Below are positions 44,722-54,027 of a stretch of 64,000 nucleotides of DNA, in pieces. Both the position numbers and the translations under genes were made by a program. Below the pieces are notes generated by a model. The model was not told where the DNA came from, searched no databases, and saw nothing but the letters and a program-made list of their open reading frames with translations. The stretch's first letter is position 1. Each line of letters begins with the position of its first letter. This stretch comes from Natronomonas pharaonis DSM 2160 (lineage in GTDB: Archaea; Halobacteriota; Halobacteria; Halobacteriales; Haloarculaceae), in the NCBI RefSeq assembly GCF_000026045.1, contig NC_007426.1, positions 1 to 64,000 of the forward strand, written 5' to 3'.

Positions 44722-46146
44722 ATGGTCGTCGGAGATATCTCGACCGGAACGGAACTGCTGGTTGTCGGCGGCGGCCCGGGCGGCTACGTGGCCGCGATTC
44801 GGGCCGGCCAGCTCGATGTGGACGTGACGCTCGTCGAGGCCGACGCCTACGGTGGAACCTGCCTCAACGAGGGCTGTATTCCGTCGAAGGCACTCATTCA
44901 CGTCGCAACGCTGGCCGACGAGGTCGAATCGGCCGAGGCGATGGGATTGCACGCCCGGGCGGACGTGGATATGCAGGGCCTTGTCGACTGGAAAGACGGG
45001 GTCGTCGACCAGCTGACAAGCGGCGTCGAGAAGCTCTGTAAGGCCAACGGCGTCTCGCTGGTCGAGGGCCGCGCCGAGTTTGTCGACGGGGAAACCGCCC
45101 GCATCGCTCATGGCGGCGAAGGGCAAGGAAGCGAGACCGTGACCTTCGACAGCGCCGTCATCGCCACCGGAAGCCGCCCAATCGAACTGCCGGGCGTCGA
45201 GTTCGACGGCGAGCACATACTGGATTCGAGCGACGTGCTCGATTTGCGGTCGGTGCCGGAGTCGATGACCGTCGTCGGCGGTGGCTACATCGGCATGGAA
45301 CTGTCGACGATGCTGGCGAAACTGGGCTGTGACGTGACCATTGTCGAGATGCTCGACGACATCCTCCCGGGCTATACGGAGGATATCACGCGGCTGGTCC
45401 GGAACCGCGCCGAATCGCTCGGCGTGGCGTTCAGCTTCGGCGAGCGGGCGACCGGCTGGGAGCCGGCCGGCGACGGCGTCCGCCTCGATACTGAAACCGA
45501 AGACGGCGAGACGGCGAGCTACACCGCCGAGAACGTGCTCGTCGCGGTCGGTCGTGAAGGGGCTGCCGACACGTGTAACGTCGAGGCGCTCGGGCTGGAG
45601 CCACGGAACGACGGGACCCTCGAAACGGACGCAACGACCCAGACGAGTGTCGACGGTATCTACGCCGTCGGCGACGTCGCCGGCGAGCCGATGCTTGCAC
45701 ACAAGGCCTACCGTGAGGGGCACGTCGCTGCCGAGGTCGTTGCCGGCGAGCCATCGCGACTTGATTATCAGGCCATTCCGTCGGCGGTCTTCACCGACCC
45801 GGAAATCGGGACTGTCGGGCTCACCGAGGCGGAAGCCGAGGCCGAAGGGTTCGACCCGGTCGTCGGCGAGATGCCGCTGCGGGCCTCCGGCCGAGCACTG
45901 ACGCTTGGGGCCGACGAAGGGTTCGTCCGCATCGTCGCCGACGCCGAGACGGGGTTCGTGCTCGGCGGCCAGATTGTCGGCCCGGAGGCCGCAGAACTCG
46001 TCGCCGAGGTCGGCCTCGCCATCGAGCTCGGAGCGCGACTCGAGGACATCGCGGCGACAGTACACACCCATCCGACGCTGTCGGAGGCTGTCGCAGAGGC
46101 GGCCGCAAACGCCCGCGACAGCGCGATTCACACGTTGAACCGGTAA
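44722..46146 (+). CDS. lpdA: Dihydrolipoyl dehydrogenase
   Basis: The 474-residue flavoprotein reoxidises dihydrolipoamide with NAD+. The FAD site is VVGGGPGGYVAA and the redox disulfide is GGTCLNEGCIPSK. The NAD site is VVGGGYIGME, and the C-terminal His/Glu of the active site is in HTHPTLSEA. No 2-oxoacid dehydrogenase E1/E2 or glycine-cleavage gene is adjacent. It serves a dispersed complex or an unrecognised role. Chosen start matches a TATA box 26 nt upstream. Confidence 0.95.
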   Translation: MVVGDISTGTELLVVGGGPGGYVAAIRAGQLDVDVTLVEADAYGGTCLNEGCIPSKALIHVATLADEVESAEAMGLHARADVDMQGLVDWKDGVVDQLTSGVEKLCKANGVSLVEGRAEFVDGETARIAHGGEGQGSETVTFDSAVIATGSRPIELPGVEFDGEHILDSSDVLDLRSVPESMTVVGGGYIGMELSTMLAKLGCDVTIVEMLDDILPGYTEDITRLVRNRAESLGVAFSFGERATGWEPAGDGVRLDTETEDGETASYTAENVLVAVGREGAADTCNVEALGLEPRNDGTLETDATTQTSVDGIYAVGDVAGEPMLAHKAYREGHVAAEVVAGEPSRLDYQAIPSAVFTDPEIGTVGLTEAEAEAEGFDPVVGEMPLRASGRALTLGADEGFVRIVADAETGFVLGGQIVGPEAAELVAEVGLAIELGARLEDIAATVHTHPTLSEAVAEAAANARDSAIHTLNR

Positions 46147-46207
46147 CCCGACGGACAGACCGCGGCGACCCCATCGCTTTTGCCGGCCGGCCGTCTACCC
46201 GCGGTCG

Positions 46208-47011
46208 ATGAAGGCGCTTACGCTCGGTCCGGAAGGCACCTACTCACATCGTGCTGCGAAGGCGGTCACCGACGACATCGAGTTCGTCGAGTCGGTGACC
46301 GGTATCGTCGAGGGCGTCGCCGGCGGCGAGTACGAACGCGGCGTCGTCCCGATAGAAAACAGCATCGAAGGGTCGGTCACCGAATCGCTCGACGCGCTGG
46401 CGGACCGCAACGTCGCCATCGTCCGTGAAATCGTCACGCCGATTCAACACGCACTGTTGGCCCAAGCCAGCGAGTTCGACATTGTCGCCAGCCACCCACA
46501 GGCGCTGGCGCAGTGTCGAGAGTTCCTCAGCGCGGAGTATCCGAGCGCACAGACGGAAGCCGTCGCCTCGACGGCTCGTGGCGTCGAACGCGCCCGCGAG
46601 GACCCAAGCGTCGCCGCCATCGGCCATCCCGACACTGCCGGCGACGGCCTCCAAGTCCTTGCCCGCGACATTCAGGATAGCACCTCCAACGCCACGCGCT
46701 TTGTCGTGCTCGCGCCGGAGACGGAACGCTCCGAGGCTGGCGGCAAAAGCACTATCATCGTCTACCCGAACACGAACCATCCCGGGCTTCTCTTGGAGTT
46801 GCTCGAACCGTTCGCCGAGCGCGATATCAACCTCTCGCGGGTCGAGTCGCGGCCGAGCGGCGAGCGGCTTGGCGACTACGTCTTCCACGTTGATTTCGCG
46901 GCCGGACTCTATGAGGAACGGACCCAGAACGCACTCGAAGCAGTACGCGACATTGCCGGCGAGGGCTGGGTCCGCGTGCTCGGCTCCTACGACACCGAAC
47001 ACGTCGTGTGA
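46208..47011 (+). CDS. pheA: Prephenate dehydratase
   Basis: The 267-residue enzyme converts prephenate to phenylpyruvate for phenylalanine synthesis. The N-terminal dehydratase domain has GPEGTYSHRAA, VPIENSIEGSV and the catalytic TRF in NATRFVVL. The C-terminal ACT regulatory domain (about 185-265) has the ESRPSGERLGDYVFHVD segment that binds Phe. No chorismate mutase domain is fused. A TATA-like CGCTTTTGCC is 29 nt upstream. Confidence 0.95.
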   Translation: MKALTLGPEGTYSHRAAKAVTDDIEFVESVTGIVEGVAGGEYERGVVPIENSIEGSVTESLDALADRNVAIVREIVTPIQHALLAQASEFDIVASHPQALAQCREFLSAEYPSAQTEAVASTARGVERAREDPSVAAIGHPDTAGDGLQVLARDIQDSTSNATRFVVLAPETERSEAGGKSTIIVYPNTNHPGLLLELLEPFAERDINLSRVESRPSGERLGDYVFHVDFAAGLYEERTQNALEAVRDIAGEGWVRVLGSYDTEHVV

Positions 47012-47101
47012 GCGGCGAGCAAAGCCGTGTCGTTGGGTCGACCCCGGAGGCGACACAAGGGTTTTTGAAGGCCGACGCCGAAAGAGAGCCAACGAGCAGC
47101 C

Positions 47102-47126
47102 CCGTGCCGCACGAGAGGCGGCACGG
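47102..47126 (+). repeat. Perfect 9-bp inverted repeat (hairpin) between pheA and rpoH
   Basis: CCGTGCCGC-ACGAGAG-GCGGCACGG forms a 9-bp stem with a 7-nt loop. It lies 90 nt after the pheA stop and 29 nt upstream of the RNAP-operon TATA box. It has no T-run after it. It may be a pheA 3'-end structure or a control element of the RNAP operon. Confidence 0.55.
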
Positions 47127-47154
47127 ATAGCCGCGGCCGTCAGATTTGGCAACC

Positions 47155-47162
47155 CTTAAATC
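47155..47162 (+). promoter_or_regulatory. TATA box of the RNA polymerase operon
   Basis: CTTAAATC lies about 67 nt upstream of the rpoH ATG, implying a leader of roughly 40 nt. The 213-nt intergenic region also holds the hairpin at 47102 and a weaker GGTTTTTGAAGG near 47060. Confidence 0.5.
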
Positions 47163-47224
47163 CCTGCCGGCTATAGCACGCTGTAGTATCTCGTGACAGC
47201 TTCTTCACCGGGTCAGCCAAACAC

Positions 47225-47452
47225 ATGGTAGACGTAAGCCAACACAACATGGTTCCGGAGCACACGGTCCTCGACAGGGAGGAAGTAGAGGACGTGCTCG
47301 CGGAGTACGACATCAAGCGCACAGACCTGCCAAAAATACAGCGTCGCGACGCCGCACTGCCCGACGATGCCGAGCCGGGCAACGTGGTCAAAATCGTTCG
47401 CGACTCCCGAACGACGGATGAAGCCGTCGTCTACCGGCTGGTGGTAGAATGA
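47225..47452 (+). CDS. rpoH: RNA polymerase subunit H (Rpo5)
   Basis: The 75-residue subunit is the archaeal equivalent of the C-terminal domain of eukaryotic RPB5. It contains [14 protein letters not shown], the [11 protein letters not shown] motif and the terminal [11 protein letters not shown]. It heads the RNA polymerase operon. Its stop overlaps the rpoB'' start by 4 nt (ATGA). Confidence 0.97.
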   Translation: MVDVSQHNMVPEHTVLDREEVEDVLAEYDIKRTDLPKIQRRDAALPDDAEPGNVVKIVRDSRTTDEAVVYRLVVE

Positions 47453-49014
47453 ACCGGGAGGACAGACGCTCCGTTTCTCGGGAATACTTCTCACGGGAGC
47501 GGCTCGCCGAACACCACTTCCGGTCGTTCAACAATTTCCTCGACCGGGGCATGCAGGACGTCGTCGACGAAAAGGAGTCCATCGACACGGATATCGGCGA
47601 CAAGGAGGGTCAAGAGCCGGTCCGGGTCGACCTCGGCAACGTCCGCATCGTGACACCGCGGGTCCGGGAGGCTGACGGCTCCGAGGAGCTGCTCTACCCG
47701 CAGGAAGCCCGCCTCCGGAATATCACCTACTCCGCGCCGGTGTTCATGGAGATGAGCATCGTTCGCGGCGGCGACGAGGAGGAAGAACAGGTTGTCGACC
47801 AAGCCGAAACCAAGGTCGGCCGAATGCCGGTGATGGTCGGCTCCAACAAGTGTAACATCGCCGACTTCAACGACGAAGAGCTCATCGAAATCGGCGAAGA
47901 CCCCGCCGACCCCGGCGGCTACTTCATCGTCAACGGCTCCGAGCGCGTCCTGATGACGAGCGAAGACCTCGCGCCGAACAAGATTCTCGCCGAATACGAC
48001 ACGAAATACGGCGACGAAATCCAGATCGCCAAGACGTTCTCCCAGCGCCGCGGCTACCGTGCGCTGGTGCTGTGTGAGCGGAACCGGAACGGTATCCTCG
48101 AGGTGTCGTTCCCCTCCGTCTCCGGCAGCATCAACTTCGTCACGCTGGTGCGGGCGCTGGGGCTGGAGTCCGACGAGGAAATCGTCCACCGCGTGAGCGA
48201 CGACCCCGAAATCGTGAAATACATGCTGGAGAACCTCGAGGCCGCGGAGGTCCAGACGACCTCCGAGGCCATCGAGACGCTCGGCCAGCGGGTCGCCGCC
48301 GGACAGGGCAAAAACTACCAGCTCAAGCGGGCCAACTACGTCATCGACCGCTATCTTCTGCCGCATCTCCACGAGGAAGGCGTCGAAGACGAGGAAGTTC
48401 GCATGAACAAGGCGGTCTACCTCTGCCGGATGGCCGAGGCCTGCTTCGAACTCGCGCTCGGTCGGCGCGAGTCCGACGACAAGGACCACTACGCCAACAA
48501 GCGGCTGAAGGTCTCCGGCGACCTGATGAAGGACCTGTTCCGGACGGCGCTGAACAAGCTCTCCCGGGACGTCAAATACCAGCTCGAACGCGCCAACATG
48601 CGGAACCGCGACCTCTCTGTGAGTACCGTTGTTCGTTCGGACGTGCTGACAGAGCGGCTCGAACACCCCATCGCGACCGGGAACTGGGTCGGCGGGCGCT
48701 CCGGCGTCAGCCAGCTCGTCGACCGGACCGACTACATGGGTGTTCTCAGCCACCTTCGGCGGCTTCGTTCGCCGCTGTCCCGTTCGCAGCCGCACTTCGA
48801 GGCGCGTGACCTCCACGCCACTCAGTGGGGTCGTATCTGTCCCTCCGAGACCCCCGAGGGGCCGAACTGTGGGCTAGTCAAGAACTTCGCACAGGCGATG
48901 GAACTGTCCCAGAGCGTCGAGGACGAGCGCCGGCTGAAGCGGGAGCTCGCCTCGATGGGCGTCGAGGGCATTCCGGGAATCGAGACCGTCGAAACACACA
49001 CAGCAGACGACTAA
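47449..49014 (+). CDS. rpoB2: RNA polymerase subunit B'' (Rpo2N)
   Basis: The 521-residue subunit is the N-terminal half of the RPB2/beta equivalent, containing the lobe and protrusion. It starts [14 protein letters not shown]. Family segments include [22 protein letters not shown] and the C-terminal [19 protein letters not shown]. It is split from B' as in other Euryarchaeota. The rpoB' gene starts one base after its stop. Confidence 0.97.
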   Translation: MNREDRRSVSREYFSRERLAEHHFRSFNNFLDRGMQDVVDEKESIDTDIGDKEGQEPVRVDLGNVRIVTPRVREADGSEELLYPQEARLRNITYSAPVFMEMSIVRGGDEEEEQVVDQAETKVGRMPVMVGSNKCNIADFNDEELIEIGEDPADPGGYFIVNGSERVLMTSEDLAPNKILAEYDTKYGDEIQIAKTFSQRRGYRALVLCERNRNGILEVSFPSVSGSINFVTLVRALGLESDEEIVHRVSDDPEIVKYMLENLEAAEVQTTSEAIETLGQRVAAGQGKNYQLKRANYVIDRYLLPHLHEEGVEDEEVRMNKAVYLCRMAEACFELALGRRESDDKDHYANKRLKVSGDLMKDLFRTALNKLSRDVKYQLERANMRNRDLSVSTVVRSDVLTERLEHPIATGNWVGGRSGVSQLVDRTDYMGVLSHLRRLRSPLSRSQPHFEARDLHATQWGRICPSETPEGPNCGLVKNFAQAMELSQSVEDERRLKRELASMGVEGIPGIETVETHTADD

Positions 49015-49015
49015 T

Positions 49016-50848
49016 ATGAGCCAAGGACAAGGACGAGACGCCAAAGTCTACGTAAACGGGAGCCTCATCGGCACCCATCCGGACCCGCACAAACTCGCAA
49101 ACGACATTCGGGAGGCCCGCCGCCGCGGCGAGGTCGACGAGATGGTCAACGTCTCGGTGCGCGACCGCACCGACGAGGTCATCGTCAACGCCGACGCCGG
49201 CCGCGCCCGGCGGCCGCTTATCGTGGTCGAAGACGGCGAGCCGCTGCTCGGTGACGCTGAAATCGAAGCCCTCGAAGACGGCGAGCTCGAATTCGAAGAC
49301 CTCGTCGACCGCGGCTACGTCGAGTTCATCGACGCCGAGGAGGAAGAGGATATCTACGTCGCCGTCGACGAAGACGACCTGAGCGAAGACCACACCCACC
49401 TCGAAGTCGACCCGCAGCTGATGTTCGGTATCGGTGCGGGCATGATTCCGTACCCCGAGCACAACGCCTCGCCACGGATTACGATGGGGTCGGGGATGAT
49501 CAAGCAGTCGCTGGGGCTCCCCTCCGCGAACTACCGGATTCGCCCCGACACCCGACAGCACCTGCTGCATTATCCGCAGCTGTCGATTGTCAAGACGCAG
49601 ACGACAGAACAGATCGGCTACGACGACCGGCCGGCGGCACAGAACTTCGTCGTCGCCGTGATGAGCTACGAGGGCTTCAACATCGAGGACGCCCTCGTGA
49701 TGAACAAGGCCAGCATCGAACGCGCGCTGGCTCGGTCACACTTCTTCCGGACCTACGAAGGCGAGGAGCGACGGTATCCGGGCGGCCAAGAGGACCACTT
49801 TGAGATTCCGGACGACGAGGTCCGTGGCGCACGCGGTGAGGAAGCCTACAGCCACCTCGACGAGGACGGACTGGTCAACCCCGAGACGCACGTCGGCGAA
49901 AACGACGTCCTGCTCGGCAAGACATCGCCGCCGCGGTTCCTCGAAGAGCCAGACGACATGGGCGGACTTTCGCCCCAGAAACGGCGCGAAACGTCCGTGA
50001 CGATGCGGTCCGGCGAGTCCGGTATCGTTGACACCGTCACGCTGATGGAGGGCGAAGACGGCTCGAAGCTCTCGAAGGTCAAGGTCCGCGACGAGCGGGT
50101 GCCCGAACTCGGCGACAAGTTCGCATCGCGGCACGGCCAGAAGGGTGTCGTCGGCCACCTTGCGCCCCAAGAGGACATGCCGTTCACGCAGGACGGCGTC
50201 GTGCCGGACCTCATCCTGAACCCGCACGCGCTGCCGTCCCGGATGACGGTCGGACACATTCTGGAGATGCTCGGCGGCAAGGTCGGCTCGCTCGAGGGCC
50301 GGCGTGTCGACGGCACGCCGTTCCAGGGGGAAGACGAAGACGAGCTCAGAGAGTCGCTCATCGACCGCGGTTTCAAATCCAACGGCAAGGAGGTCATGTA
50401 CTCCGGTATCACCGGCGAAAAAATCGAGGCGGAAATCTTCGTCGGCGTCATCTTCTATCAGAAGCTCTACCACATGGTCTCCAACAAGCTGCACGCCCGC
50501 TCCCGTGGGCCGGTGCAGGTGCTTACTCGGCAGCCCACCGAGGGTCGAGCCCGCGAAGGTGGGCTCCGTATCGGTGAGATGGAACGGGACGTCTTCATCG
50601 GCCACGGCGCGGCCATGACGCTCAAAGAGCGGCTGCTTGATGAGTCAGACCGGGAGGACATCTACGTCTGCGGACAGTGTGGTATGTCGGCCGTCGAAAA
50701 CGTCGAGCAACGCCGCGTCTACTGTCCGAACTGCGATGAGGAGACCGATGTCCACGAAGTCGAGATGAGCTACGCGTTCAAGCTCCTGCTCGATGAGATG
50801 AAAGCGCTCGGTATCGCCCCCCGAATCGAACTGGAGGACGCAGTATAA
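49016..50848 (+). CDS. rpoB1: RNA polymerase subunit B' (Rpo2C)
   Basis: The 610-residue subunit is the C-terminal half of the beta equivalent. It has the hybrid-binding [17 protein letters not shown] region and [12 protein letters not shown], with its active-centre lysines. The C-terminal zinc site has CGQC and CPNC. The stop and the rpoA' start overlap by 1 nt. Confidence 0.97.
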   Translation: MSQGQGRDAKVYVNGSLIGTHPDPHKLANDIREARRRGEVDEMVNVSVRDRTDEVIVNADAGRARRPLIVVEDGEPLLGDAEIEALEDGELEFEDLVDRGYVEFIDAEEEEDIYVAVDEDDLSEDHTHLEVDPQLMFGIGAGMIPYPEHNASPRITMGSGMIKQSLGLPSANYRIRPDTRQHLLHYPQLSIVKTQTTEQIGYDDRPAAQNFVVAVMSYEGFNIEDALVMNKASIERALARSHFFRTYEGEERRYPGGQEDHFEIPDDEVRGARGEEAYSHLDEDGLVNPETHVGENDVLLGKTSPPRFLEEPDDMGGLSPQKRRETSVTMRSGESGIVDTVTLMEGEDGSKLSKVKVRDERVPELGDKFASRHGQKGVVGHLAPQEDMPFTQDGVVPDLILNPHALPSRMTVGHILEMLGGKVGSLEGRRVDGTPFQGEDEDELRESLIDRGFKSNGKEVMYSGITGEKIEAEIFVGVIFYQKLYHMVSNKLHARSRGPVQVLTRQPTEGRAREGGLRIGEMERDVFIGHGAAMTLKERLLDESDREDIYVCGQCGMSAVENVEQRRVYCPNCDEETDVHEVEMSYAFKLLLDEMKALGIAPRIELEDAV

Positions 50849-53800
50849 TGCAAGGACAAGCACCCAAAAAGATCGGCTCGCTGAGCTTCGGGCTGATGGA
50901 CCCCGAGGAGTACCGGAACATGTCGGCCACGAAGATTATCACGGCCGACACCTACGACGACGACGGCTTCCCCATCGACATGGGGCTGATGGACCCGCGG
51001 CTGGGTGTCATCGACCCCGGACTGGAGTGTAAGACCTGCGGCAAACACTCCGGGTCGTGTAACGGCCACTTCGGCCACATCGAGCTGGCCGCGCCGGTCA
51101 TCCACGTCGGCCACGCCAAGCTCATCCGGCGGCTCCTCCGCGGGACCTGCCGGAAATGCGGCCGACTGACGCTGACGGACCCCTCCGACCGGGAGTTCCG
51201 CCGCGAATACTTCAAAGAACGGGACGACAACCCGCCACGAAACTGGTTTGTCAGTCCGGAGGACGCCCGGAAGGCACAAGAAAAGGCCAAGCAGGCCGCC
51301 GAACGGAAGATGGCCCAGTTCCGCGAGGAGCTCGAACGGACCCGAGAAATCGGCGAGGACCCCTCGAACGTCCTGAAGGCAGCCATCCGGCAGGCTCGTG
51401 ACGCCGACTACTGTCCGCATTGTACGGAAAGCGACGACTACCGCGAGCGCTATCCGACCGCCCAGTACGACATCAGCCACGAGAAACCCTCGACGTACCT
51501 CGAACAGGGTCCCGTCCCGGACGGCGACGTCCGCGACCTGCTGGCGGAGGCGCTGGAAGGCGGCGAGGGCGGCACCGAAATCGAACTCAACGAGCTCGTC
51601 GAAACAGTCAACGATGTCATCAAGAGGTGGGGCGGCGACGCCTCGGTGACCGTCTCCGACATCAGCCGGCTGATGAGCGGCCAAGGCCCCGGCGACAGCG
51701 AGCGCATCGGCCGCGAGCACGTCTCGCTGTTGCAGATCATCGGCGAAGTGATGTCCTCCAGCGGAGCCTTCGGTGGCCGCTTCGAGAACGCACCAGCGCC
51801 CGACTTCCTGCTTTCCTACAGCGGCGACAAGCTGATGCCGAGCAACGTTCGGGACCGCTTCGAGAACATCCCCGACGAGGACATCGAGACGCTCGGCATC
51901 GACCCCGAGCGCTCCCGACCGGAGTGGATGATACTGACCGTCCTGCCGGTGCCGCCGGTGACGGCGCGGCCGTCGATTACGCTCGATAACGGCCAACGCT
52001 CCGAGGACGACCTCACACACAAGCTCGTCGACATCATCCGTATCAACCAGCGGTTCATGGAGAACCGCGAGGCCGGCGCACCGCAGCTTATCATCGAGGA
52101 CCTCTGGGAACTGCTGCAGTACCACGTCACCACCTTCATGGACAACGAGATCTCGGGCACGCCGCCGGCACGACACCGTTCCGGCCGGCCGCTGAAGACC
52201 CTCTCTCAGCGCCTGAAGGGCAAGGAGGGCCGCTTCCGTGGCTCGCTGTCCGGAAAGCGTGTCAACTTCTCGGCGCGAACCGTCATCTCACCGGACCCGA
52301 CGCTTAGCCTCAACGAGGTCGGCGTTCCCGACCGGGTCGCAAGCGAGATGACCCAGACGATGATCGTAAACGAGCGGAACCTCGATGACGCCCGCCGATA
52401 CGTCGCCAACGGCCCCGAATCACACCCGGGTGCGAACTATGTCAAACGGCCCGACGGACGACGGCTGAAGGTGACCGAAAAGAACTGCGAGGAGCTCGCA
52501 GAGAAGGTCAACCCCGGCTGGGAGGTCGCCCGTCACCTCATCGACGGCGACATCATCATCTTCAACCGGCAGCCGTCGCTGCACCGGATGTCAATTATGG
52601 CTCATGAGGTCGTCGTGATGCCGTACAAGACGTTCCGGCTGAACACGACGGTCTGTCCGCCGTACAACGCTGACTTCGACGGCGACGAGATGAACATGCA
52701 CGCGCTTCAAAACGAGGAGGCGCGTGCTGAGGCCCGCGTTCTGATGCGCGTACAGGAGCAGATTCTCAGCCCCCGGTTCGGCGAGAACATCATCGGCGCG
52801 ATTCAGGACCACATCTCCGGGCTCTACCTGCTGACGAACCAGAACCCGAAATTCAACGAGACACAGGCGCTTGACCTGCTCCGGGCGACGAGCATCGACG
52901 AGCTCCCCGACCCGGACGGCCAAGACGAGGAGGGCGTCGACTACTGGACCGGTCGCAGTATCTTCTCGGAGCTGCTGCCCGACGGGCTCAGCCTCGAGTT
53001 CACCTCGTCGGCGGGCGACACCGTCGAAATCAAGGACGGCCAGCTCATCTCCGGGACCATCGACGAGGACGCTGTCGGTGCCTTCGGCGGCGAGATTGTC
53101 GACACCATCTGCAAGGTCTACGACAACACTCGCGCCCGCGTGTTCGTCAACGAGGTCGCAACGCTGGCAATGCGGTCGATTATGCACTTCGGGTTCTCCA
53201 TCGGTATCGACGACGAGTCGATCGAACGGGAGGCCGAAGAGCAGATTCAGGAGGCCATCGACAACGCATACGAGCGCGTCGAAACCCTCATCGAGACGTA
53301 CCGGCGCGGCGAGCTCGAGTCGCTCCCCGGCCGGACCGTCGACGAGACGCTGGAAATGAAGATCATGCAGACGCTCGGGAAGGCCCGGGACTCCGCCGGA
53401 GACATCGCCGACGACCACTTCGATGACGACAACCCGGCGGTCGTGATGGCCGAGTCCGGCGCGCGTGGGTCGATGCTCAACCTGACCCAGATGGCCGGCT
53501 GTGTCGGCCAGCAGGCGGTCCGTGGCGAGCGTATCAACCGCGGGTACGAGGACCGCACGCTCAGCCACTTCAAGCCGAACGACCTCTCGGCGGACGCCCA
53601 CGGCTTCGTCGAAAACTCCTATCGGAACGGGCTGACTCCCAAGGAGTTCTTCTTCCACGCGATGGGCGGCCGCGAGGGACTTGTCGACACGGCAGTCCGG
53701 ACCTCCAAGTCCGGCTACCTCCAGCGACGGCTCATCAACGCGCTCTCCGAGCTTGAGGCCCAGTACGACGGGACGGTCCGGGACACCTCGGACACCGTCG

Positions 53801-54027
53801 TGCAGTTCGAGTTCGGCGAGGACGGCACCTCGCCGGTCCGGGTCTCCTCCAGCGAGGAGTTCGACATCGATGTCGAATCCATTACCGACCGTATTCTCGA
53901 CGAGGAGTTCGAATCCGAACTCGAACGCGAGGAGTTCCTCGGCATCGAGGAACCGAAGACGAACCTCTCCGAACACGGCGAATCGTGGCGCGCTGATACG
54001 GTTCAGGAGGTGGAATCCGATGACTGA
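50848..54027 (+). CDS. rpoA1: RNA polymerase subunit A' (Rpo1N), with an extra insertion
   Basis: The 1059-residue subunit carries the catalytic [12 protein letters not shown] loop at about residues 608-619, whose Asp residues bind the active-site Mg. Clamp zinc ligands are Cys61/64/71 with His74, and Cys101/104/189/192. Most archaeal A' subunits are about 880-980 residues by recollection; the excess here maps to residues 217-330, between STY and PSNVRDRF. No intein is seen in A'. It overlaps rpoA'' by 8 nt. Confidence 0.96.
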   Translation: MQGQAPKKIGSLSFGLMDPEEYRNMSATKIITADTYDDDGFPIDMGLMDPRLGVIDPGLECKTCGKHSGSCNGHFGHIELAAPVIHVGHAKLIRRLLRGTCRKCGRLTLTDPSDREFRREYFKERDDNPPRNWFVSPEDARKAQEKAKQAAERKMAQFREELERTREIGEDPSNVLKAAIRQARDADYCPHCTESDDYRERYPTAQYDISHEKPSTYLEQGPVPDGDVRDLLAEALEGGEGGTEIELNELVETVNDVIKRWGGDASVTVSDISRLMSGQGPGDSERIGREHVSLLQIIGEVMSSSGAFGGRFENAPAPDFLLSYSGDKLMPSNVRDRFENIPDEDIETLGIDPERSRPEWMILTVLPVPPVTARPSITLDNGQRSEDDLTHKLVDIIRINQRFMENREAGAPQLIIEDLWELLQYHVTTFMDNEISGTPPARHRSGRPLKTLSQRLKGKEGRFRGSLSGKRVNFSARTVISPDPTLSLNEVGVPDRVASEMTQTMIVNERNLDDARRYVANGPESHPGANYVKRPDGRRLKVTEKNCEELAEKVNPGWEVARHLIDGDIIIFNRQPSLHRMSIMAHEVVVMPYKTFRLNTTVCPPYNADFDGDEMNMHALQNEEARAEARVLMRVQEQILSPRFGENIIGAIQDHISGLYLLTNQNPKFNETQALDLLRATSIDELPDPDGQDEEGVDYWTGRSIFSELLPDGLSLEFTSSAGDTVEIKDGQLISGTIDEDAVGAFGGEIVDTICKVYDNTRARVFVNEVATLAMRSIMHFGFSIGIDDESIEREAEEQIQEAIDNAYERVETLIETYRRGELESLPGRTVDETLEMKIMQTLGKARDSAGDIADDHFDDDNPAVVMAESGARGSMLNLTQMAGCVGQQAVRGERINRGYEDRTLSHFKPNDLSADAHGFVENSYRNGLTPKEFFFHAMGGREGLVDTAVRTSKSGYLQRRLINALSELEAQYDGTVRDTSDTVVQFEFGEDGTSPVRVSSSEEFDIDVESITDRILDEEFESELEREEFLGIEEPKTNLSEHGESWRADTVQEVESDD

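Noticed and set aside
50848-54027. Possible intein in RpoA'
   Set aside because: The insertion at residues 217-330 lacks Cys/Ser1, TxxH, His-Asn and endonuclease motifs, and its flanks are not a known intein site.
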